Below the pieces are notes generated by a model. It was not told the origin of the DNA, ran no database searches, and saw nothing but the letters and a program-made list of their open reading frames with translations. Below, in pieces: positions 56,801-64,000 of a stretch of 64,000 nucleotides of DNA. Every line of letters begins with the position of its first letter. Within the stretch, counting starts at the first letter, position 1. A program made the position numbers and the translations under genes. Origin of the DNA: Vicia villosa. Taxonomy: Eukaryota; Streptophyta; Magnoliopsida; Fabales; Fabaceae. The stretch covers positions 62,001-126,000 of the forward strand of contig NW_026705481.1 in NCBI RefSeq assembly GCF_029867415.1, in the 5' to 3' direction.

Positions 56801-58304
56801 ATGTAAAAAACTGGATTGCGTAGGGCTTTTTCCCTTGGTAGTCATCCCAACCGAGAGAATAAATTACTTCTATTACATATACCCAAAAAGAAAATGGTGA
56901 ACCGTAAGGAATTTCATTTACAACTTGTTATCATTGACTACTTCCTTTTTGGATTGAAATATCTTCTTAGTATAATTAGGAATATGTTTCTCAATATTAT
57001 CCGGCAAGGAAATCAATAAATCATTTATTTTTTGAATGACAGTATTGAGAAATTATTCCCAAATATAACAATGTATTGCAAGAGATGAAATCAACAACGA
57101 CGACAATATTCTGTGAGATAGATTACAAAAGCAAAAAAAAAAATTATTTAAGGTTGGTTAAATTAGTTTCTTCAATGCATGAATCTAACAACAATGTCAA
57201 TAACAACCTTGAAATATTTTCTAACTAACTAAGAAACCTTAAAATATTTTTCTGTCTTGCAATCCATCCCAAAGAATAATGTTTATTAGTTTGGAGCGGA
57301 AGTTGACGAGTTAGGTTAAGAACAAAATAGGGTTATCTTTCCTCTTGATTTGTAATTTAACCGAAAAAATAGACGACTTAATGTTTAAATAAAAAATAAA
57401 ATAAAAACAATGAAGCGATTATGAAAGAAATAAAAACATCAACGACAATTGTGAAGATTTGAAGCATGTTCTTTAGTTAGTTTTTCCCTCGATTATTTAT
57501 ATCAACCACTAGTGTATTACCAATCCAATTCCTTAACTCAAATAGCCAAGCAAATTTCTTCCACAAATGAGCAATGAGTTTATGAGTTACAATCTTTAAA
57601 TCTATCAAGTTACGAATAATTTTGGAGCTTTGGATCGCACAATTCGATTATTCTGGCTCTCGAGATTGATTTAAATCACCATCTATGAAGGAACAGTTTG
57701 TTGAGTGAAAAAGAGAGATTGATTTGTGTTGAAGCGGCAACAAAAAGTAAGTATTTATTTAGTTTTATCATATCGTCTCCATAGAGATTAGTGCTACTGA
57801 ATTTCCTTTCAACAATTTCTCGCGTTTATGAGTTTGGATTAAAATGGGTTTATAGTCAATGCGAGAATTAAACTTATGAACATAAAAAAAATTTCATTCT
57901 TCAAAAAGGATAGAACTCTTGGGTTTGAATTTCATCTACCCTATCAAATACTTAAACTTACTACTCAGTTGTACTCAACCTAAATCAATTGTCAATATTA
58001 TCATGTACCACTCACACAAAGGTTATGTCTAACGCAGAGTGGGAAATCAACCATTTTGCTCTTGTCGGCGATTTCTCAGCACAACACGAACAACACATAG
58101 GCATTAAGAGTTGATACACAAGTGAATACTAAGCCTTAATATATCTCTAGAATTAAAACCCAATAGATGTTCATCCTAAATCCAGATTCGAACCGTCCAT
58201 TTATGCAACAACCCAAACCTAAATAAAGAAAGCAATCATCAACATCGATTTGTAAAATGAGTTTCATATAACACCATGAGCAATAAATATACATATAATC
58301 AAGG
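56801..58304. other. Spacer, no gene recognised
   Basis: AT-rich sequence without coding segments or element ends. Confidence 0.5.
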
Positions 58305-58440
58305 TAAAATTCGACCTCAGATCTTCCAGATGCAAGGTCCAAAAAATAGAGATTACAAAGAGAAGAGGAGAATCCAAATATTTCTTTGTTTGTCAACTCC
58401 AATCGATGAAAAATTCGACCTCAGATCTTCCAGATGCAAG
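58305..58440. repeat. Two 33-bp direct repeats
   Basis: AAAATTCGACCTCAGATCTT followed by CCAGATGCAAG occurs at about 58305 and again at about 58408, 103 bases apart, inside noncoding sequence. Confidence 0.85.
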
Positions 58441-58499
58441 CTCAAATGTTGTTTTCTAAGCTCTCTAGACCAACAAATAAAGGGTGATAAGTTGAGAAA

Positions 58500-59620
58500 A
58501 ATACCCCAAAACATAACCTAAAAATCGGTATTTTGGCCCTTTTAACGTGTTTCTGCCCAGCTGATCTCGCTTAGCGATAGCAAAGCTCGCTAAGCGAACT
58601 CTACTACAACTTGAAAACTTGTTTCAGCCATAGCTTGAGAACCATAACTCCGATTTGCGTCCGGTTCGAGACATTGGAAATCTTATTCAATTTCCTATCT
58701 AACAATGACCAAATATTTACAAAATTGATGATTTTTCTCATATTTGTTTTGAGCCTTATTCGTTGATGAATTACTCAAAATCGCGCGTCTGAAGCGGTGT
58801 CTTTGACACTTTATTTCTCATGCTCAAAATACACATCAATACCTACAAAATGAAAATAAAACTATCAAACGGTACATAAATACACAAAAAATCAATTAAA
58901 TACAATTTATACATAATTATACAAAAAATGTGGGATTTATTCAAAGAATACAATACAAAAGAATCGATAAGTGTCACAAAACAATAGTGGAAATAACGAT
59001 ATTTTGGAACTTATCAATTTGCAACCACCACTGTTGGATTCTCGCTCATCAACACGTTTTCTTCATCCAAACTTCTTTAGGGAATTTATTCAAACACCTT
59101 GAGAGCAAACTTAAAATAACCTAAACATAAGAACACCAACACACACAACAGAGACAAAATAGAGAAAAAAATAACTATAATGAAATTAGAAACACAATAT
59201 ATCATAATTCTTGGATCTTCCGGAGGATGAGGCTTTGTAGAAGGTCATTTTCCATGTCTGTGCGATTTTGTCCAGTTGGTTGTTGAAGACAGTTTTCGCA
59301 TTGCAAGGTCTCGGTAGTTATTGGAGGAGAGGATTGAAATCATGATGGAGGTTAGAGTTGGAGTAAGTCAAAGATCTTTTAGAGAGAATGATTCAACGGG
59401 ATAGGAAAGAAGGGAGAAAACCCCACAATGGGGGAGAGAGCTTCATAGAGGAGAAGTGGGCCTCCATGTCAAAGGAGAGAAGCATCCTTATCGAAGGAGA
59501 GACCCCTACAAGAGGAGAGGCGGCACCCATTCATATCAAGAAACCCTAATTTTAAAGAGAAGGGGGAGCCCCGCTCTCTAACTATTTTTGTTTTTGAATA
59601 TTTTCCTTTCTAAATACCAC
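58500..59620. repeat. LTR-like noncoding stretch
   Basis: The part 58500-58900 has phrases such as GATCTCGCTTAGCGATAGC and GCTCGCTAAGCGAAC and a style common in legume LTR elements. The part 59000-59580 is purine-rich with GGAGAGA repeats. No LTR ends, primer-binding site or coding sequence were found, so this is a weak call. Confidence 0.3.
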
Positions 59621-59999
59621 AATATATTCATTATTAACAAGATCATATCAATCAATCAAGTTGTTTTATGAATTGCATATTATTTTCCATGTTTAATTAA
59701 TTTTGTATTTACTATGTTAGCAGGGCTAAGCCAAGTATAAGGTTATTTTGTTCTTTAATTAATCACAGTTCGATATCTTGAGTTATCACTCATGTTTTTT
59801 TTGTTTTTTTTTTATTTTAAAATAATGTAGCATGTTGTGGTATGATTTTTTTATTTGAAAAGAGAACTCCGCTTGTTAGATTTTCCATTAGAAAGCATTA
59901 TTCTATTAATTAAATATTTTTTATATTTGAATTAAAAAATACTATTTAAAAAAATGATATACAATAATATATAGAATTGTGATTGATTGGTAATGATAA

Positions 60000-60670
60000 A
60001 CTCTAGATGTGGTGGTACAAACCTCAGATACGACAGTGCGAGGATGAACTTATAAGGTTAGCACTCCAATACTCAGGTCAGATATATAGTTCAACATGAG
60101 GGAAGTGAATTTATCATATAAAAAAGTGTACCTTAAGTTTCACGTATGCCAATTATATATGGAGCATAATTTTATTTGGGATTTTTATTGTTGGACTTGA
60201 TATCTAAATCTTACCCGTACGAGGCTTTTGGACGATCCAAAATAGTTGTCCCCAAGACTTGTCGGGTATTTTATCAGTCGGGAAGTCTTTCGAAGATGTG
60301 GTCTACATATTGTTACCAAAGCTGACCATCTGAAAAAGTGAGAAAGCTATGAGGCAGTTGCAAATGTAGTTTGGAACAAGCACATTAAATGGATCTCCCA
60401 TTAATGAGACGTTTTACCAATTTTTCAAGCAGATAGCCTATGACTCGTAGGTTAAGGTGTGGGAGTCATATCTAGGGAATTCGAGTACACTTGAGTTCGC
60501 TTTTGTTTCCAAGGTGAAATTCAACCATTGATTTTTGGATTTACAATTTCCTTTTGATTATACTCGCTACTTGTTTCCTCTATATAAAGGTTTCTAGGTT
60601 CTTTTGGCAAATTTTATGTCATCCTTGAACGTCATCTTCCCATCTATGAGAGCAATTTTCTTTACTTCCT
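60000..60670. repeat. LTR-like segment with TATA box
   Basis: GGTTAGCACTCCAATACTC and AGGTCAG at about 60056-60080 resemble the signature at 15170 and 29530. A promoter-like CTATATAAAGG at about 60580 follows. No coding part adjoins. It is possibly a diverged solo LTR. Confidence 0.35.
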
Positions 60671-61561
60671 CAGAAGCTTTTGCTTGAGAGCTTTCCTTCT
60701 TTTCAAATGAAGCTTTTACACTTTGCATTTAATCTTTACCTTTTTCTCCCGCTTTCACCCTCTACATGTAAGATCTTCACCTTAAGCTCGTTTTCTCATT
60801 TTTCAGTCTTTATTTTTGCTATAGCCCATATAAATGATCACCTCATAAACCTGTCTAGTGATTATGGGGGTAGTCGTCTATCTCCCTCCACTAGAACACT
60901 AACCTCTACTAATTCAAATTCTAACATTTCCATTACTAACTATTCTGATCTAATATCATAAATGTGTATAATAGTTTAAAATCATAGAGAAACTTCCCTG
61001 GATGAATCTTCCTTCAATGCTTCTTTTATGATGACAATGTTACAAATGATTGCCCAGTCAATTTTACGCCTGCTCCCTCCGCGGCTTTCAGGGATTCCCC
61101 TTTTCCTACTTTGACTTCAATAAATGTGGATGTAATGCCCCAGAATCCTTTAAGGATTCCCCTTTTCCTCCCTTTCTTTTCCACACTTCTTTTTAACCAA
61201 TCACACCCTAGATTCCCGAGCTCATTAGTTGTTATTCATGGTATATGATTTACCTTTGAGACAATTAGGGTAAAAAAAGACGAAGATCCTCTATTCGACA
61301 AAAATTCTTTAAAAAAATATTCATACCAAATGAAAAATAGATAAAAGCAAGAAGAATGGTTACAGAAAAACAAAGATCTCAAATACTTTAACTAGTCAAA
61401 AGATCAAACAAGAAAGAGAATGATTGAAGAGAAAGAAGCATAAAAAAAAGAATAAAGAAAAATTGATAGTTATTTTATTTAGCAATTAGGATTTTTATAA
61501 AAAAATTGCTATTTATAGATTTTTATTTATATATTCATTTTAAAATTATTATTTAATTAAT
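60671..61561. other. Spacer, no gene supported
   Basis: A 93-codon open frame at 60680-60961 has no recognisable features and poor codon character. The rest is AT-rich. Confidence 0.4.
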
Positions 61562-61576
61562 GAGGTGATATTTATT

Positions 61577-63745
61577 TTTATTTTTTTTATTGAAAAGAGG
61601 GCTAAACGCTCGACAAAAACAAACTACTGATCAATAAATCTTGAGACACCTATGCCATTTAAATCGGCAGTAAAAACATCCACAAATTCCATCAGGCAAT
61701 CCACAAATTCCTTGTACTCATCCTTCAAAGCGAAACTATAATTGGCCATAGAATCCGCAAGCTGATTCGCTTCCCGGTGAATGTGCATGATATTAACCTC
61801 CCAGACTGACTCAAATAAACTTAAAACCTTTGACACCAAATTGTTACCATGGCGTTGTATATTCCTTTTCCGTTGAACATCTTGCACGACAAGAGTTGAA
61901 TCTACCCGAAGCTCCACCTTATCGAACCTTAACTGTTTAGCTAACTTCATCCCTTCATATAATCCCCAAAGTTCCGCCATATACGGTTCTCCTCGACCAA
62001 TAAATTTTGCGAAACCAGAGATCCATTCCCCCACATCACCACGAATGACTCCTCCACAACCAATGACGCCATTCTTACAAGCTCCATCCATATTAATGCA
62101 TATCCATCCCTTTTTAGGAAATTTAAAGTGGACTTGAATTTCCATGCTTCTCCCCATGCACTTCTCCTTCAGTATCTTTTCTGTCAGTCCATAATATTCT
62201 ACCATTTTTTTCACTTTCTCCACTTGATAATGGGGTCTCACAAAATCTTTCTCATGATTCTCTTTGTTTCTCCACAACCATAGCATATGACAAGCTGTTG
62301 CACAAAACCTATCCCAATTCTCTGTCCAGCCATAATGTCTCTCATTATCAATATTCATGTCAATCCACATATTTAGACTGCTAGTGAAAAAGTTGAATCT
62401 GTTTGGGCTAGGAACCACACTCTCGCAACACATGCAAAGTCGTTTCCGGAAAACCATAACAATATTCACACGCATTCGAACCAAGTCTTATTTTACTCTT
62501 TCTTTCATTGGTTAGCAATCTATCGTGCTTTACTAACCATAGAAAGACACGTACTCTCTCTTGGACTTTTAAATGCCATATTTTCTTCCAATACTTATCC
62601 GCCGCTTGCACCGCAAAGTTACATAGCCCATGGTACATTTCAGTGATCACTGACTGCCTAATGCTTGAGTCCAGCAAAGTCTGCTCATCTTCACCATAGC
62701 TGTCATCTGGAGGAAGAATTGTACCTATTTTCCCTAAAATGTCCGCTGGCAGCCAAGATGATAACAACTGCCAATTCCAATTTCCATCCTTAGCATAATT
62801 GAACACTTTGTCATGCATGCAATTATGAGGAATGTTTAAATCCTTGTCCACCAACCGCAACCTAGGTTCAATCCAAACATCGTGAGTAATGTCTATTGTT
62901 TTGCCATTCCGAACAACCCAGCCAGCATTATCTTCTATCATCGTGCTGAGCTTGATAATATTCCTCCATAGATGCGAATCTGTCGGTCTCGCAATACGTT
63001 CTCCATTATTAGTGTTGCTGTGATACTTGCCTTTAAGAACGTTGCTCCACATGTCCTGGTTGTGATCCTGCATACCCCGAACCAGTTTTAGAATGCAGGC
63101 CTTGTTCATCTCATGCAGTCTTCGGATGCCCAGTCCGCCATGGATTTTCGGGGCTGTAACCATTTCCCATCCAACTGCATGGTACTTGCGATGAGACTCG
63201 GTATCCCCCCAAATGAACTTTCTTTGAATCTTATGAATCTTATGAACTTTATTTGTTAGAGTTATTCTCCCGGCAAGGGACAATTGATTGTCTTTCCATT
63301 TCATGAGTTTGGCCTTGACTTGATTCACCACACATTCAAAGTCATTTCGCTTGGGAGCTTTACCAGTGAGAGGAACACCTAGATACTTCCCTAGCGCATT
63401 CGTTTCGCGAAACCCAGAGATTCTAAGAATAGAATTTTTACTTCTTCTGTCAGTATTTGGCGAGAACAAAATACTTGTCTTCTCATTACTTACTTATTGA
63501 CCAGAGGCATTACAAAACAGCTCAAGAGTCTGAATAACACAAGTTATCTGCTCCTCGGTGCTTTCTCCAAACAACAGTAAGTCGTCGGCAAACATTAAGT
63601 GAGAAACCGCCGGCCCATTTCTTCCAGCCTTAAGTGCTTTCCATCTTCCTTCATCTACCGTTTGACTTATCATATGTGAGAGTTTATCTATGCACATCAC
63701 AAATAGATACAGGGACATAGGGTCGCCTTGTCGGATTCCTCGTTG
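61577..63745 (-). mobile_element. LINE (L1-type), 5'-truncated, with 15-bp target duplication
   Basis: Perfect 15-bp duplications GAGGTGATATTTATT flank it (61562-61576 and 63746-63760). The poly-A end, seen as T-rich TTTTATTTTTTTTATTG, is at 61577-61593. On the minus strand the element begins inside the reverse transcriptase (RGIRQGDPMSLYLFVMC), then SHLMFADDLLLFGES, a TAA at 63494-63496, YLGVPLTGKAPKRNDFE, QRKFIWGD, a zinc-binding region (WHLKVQERVRVFLWLVKHDR, CEYC...LHVLREC) and a C-terminal RNase H (CINMDGACKNGVIGCGGVIR, ELRVDSTLVVQDV, HREANQLADSMA) ending near 61624. This is the standard L1 order with the 5' half missing. About 20-30 residues before QRKFIWGD are also missing. Confidence 0.92.
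61624..62484 (-). pseudogene. LINE C-terminal RNase H segment
   Basis: This 286-codon open frame ends at the natural stop of the LINE (61624). It carries the RNase H domain in about its last 160 residues, with the catalytic Asp in NMDGAC, Glu in AELWGLYEGMKLA, Asp in RVDSTLV and the terminal HREANQLAD. It is frame-shifted relative to the upstream frame (62408-63469), so the polyprotein is broken near 62450. Confidence 0.85.
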
Positions 63746-63760
63746 GAGGTGATATTTATT

Positions 63761-64000
63761 AACACATGTGATGTTTCATGTCATCTACATATATAATGTC
63801 TTTAACATATATAATAGCTTTGTTATTTATTTTGCAATAATAAGAACAAAGGAAAATGAATATATATTTTAATTATTTATTTCGCAATAATAGTTTTGCA
63901 ATGTACATATATAATGTCTTTACATATTTAACACATATAATATATATGAGTACTTATTTACTTATGATTTATAAAAGGAAATTAAAATAAATTATTTAGT
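63761..64000. other. AT-rich flank
   Basis: AT-rich sequence with repeated ACATATATAATGTCTTT phrases (63785 and 63906 areas); no gene is seen. Confidence 0.5.

Noticed and set aside
60680..60961. 93-codon frame in spacer as a gene
   Set aside because: No family resemblance, no promoter or splice context, and a Ser/Leu/Phe-rich translation typical of noncoding AT-rich DNA.

Overview
This is a nuclear plant (eudicot) genomic window. The evidence is intron-rich genes with GT-AG junctions, plant-specific families (PIP aquaporin, WUSCHEL-related homeobox, VAN3-binding-like and phototropin fragments), teloboxes and site II promoter elements, and a dense layer of CACTA, hAT, Mutator-like, PIF/Harbinger-like, LINE, SINE and Copia DNA. 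The repeat style and proteins suggest a legume, but that is an inference from recognition only.

Five apparently intact protein genes are spread as islands in transposon DNA: a PIP1 aquaporin (+, 9047-10223), translation initiation factor eIF3f (+, 24577-27375), a WOX5/7-like homeobox gene (+, 43841-44496), the 26S proteasome lid subunit RPN8 (+, 46842-50512) and a membrane-anchored single-FAS1 protein (-, 51509-52120). A tRNA-Ala(AGC) gene is at 16472-16544 (-). Exon sums close in frame for every spliced gene. eIF3f and RPN8 are both catalytically dead MPN-domain scaffolds of related complexes, and both have a telobox plus three site II motifs upstream.

The most striking content is gene fragments captured by DNA transposons. 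(1) A 5.4-kb CACTA element (1826-7200, 3-bp target duplication) holds degenerate Ptta/En-Spm transposase exons and a fragment of a phototropin LOV2 domain. (2) A second CACTA element (31636-36480) carries pieces of two unrelated genes: a NASP-type histone chaperone and a VAN3-binding/FORKED1-like protein. It is flanked by two apparently identical 462-bp direct repeats, which look like a scar of abortive gap repair. (3) A 1.56-kb terminal-inverted-repeat element (37069-38624, 8-bp target duplication) carries the N-terminus and probable promoter of an Argonaute (AGO5-like) gene. Its ends are the same family as the end found downstream of the plant-mobile-domain pseudogene at the left edge of the window.

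Layout: 1-1467 plant-mobile-domain element; 1826-7200 CACTA; 7896-8801 nested Tourist-like MITEs in the aquaporin promoter; 9047-10223 PIP1; 10990-13532 LINE remnant; 13560-15153 Copia remnant; 16472-16544 tRNA; 18032-21298 non-autonomous LTR element with a CACTA remnant inside; 22357-24101 small CACTA with nested hAT; 24577-27375 eIF3f; 29450-30345 LTR-like DNA; 30457-30737 Mutator MITE; 31174-36942 duplicated flanks and gene-carrying CACTA; 37069-38624 AGO fragment carrier; 38645-43100 Copia element; WOX, SINE, plant-mobile-domain pseudogene, hAT, then RPN8 with a hAT MITE in intron 3; FAS1 gene; 53992-56586 hAT with a nested long-TIR element; Stowaway MITE; LTR-like stretches; 61577-63745 a 5'-truncated LINE with a 15-bp target duplication. 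All boundaries come from reading the sequence by eye; no searches were run.
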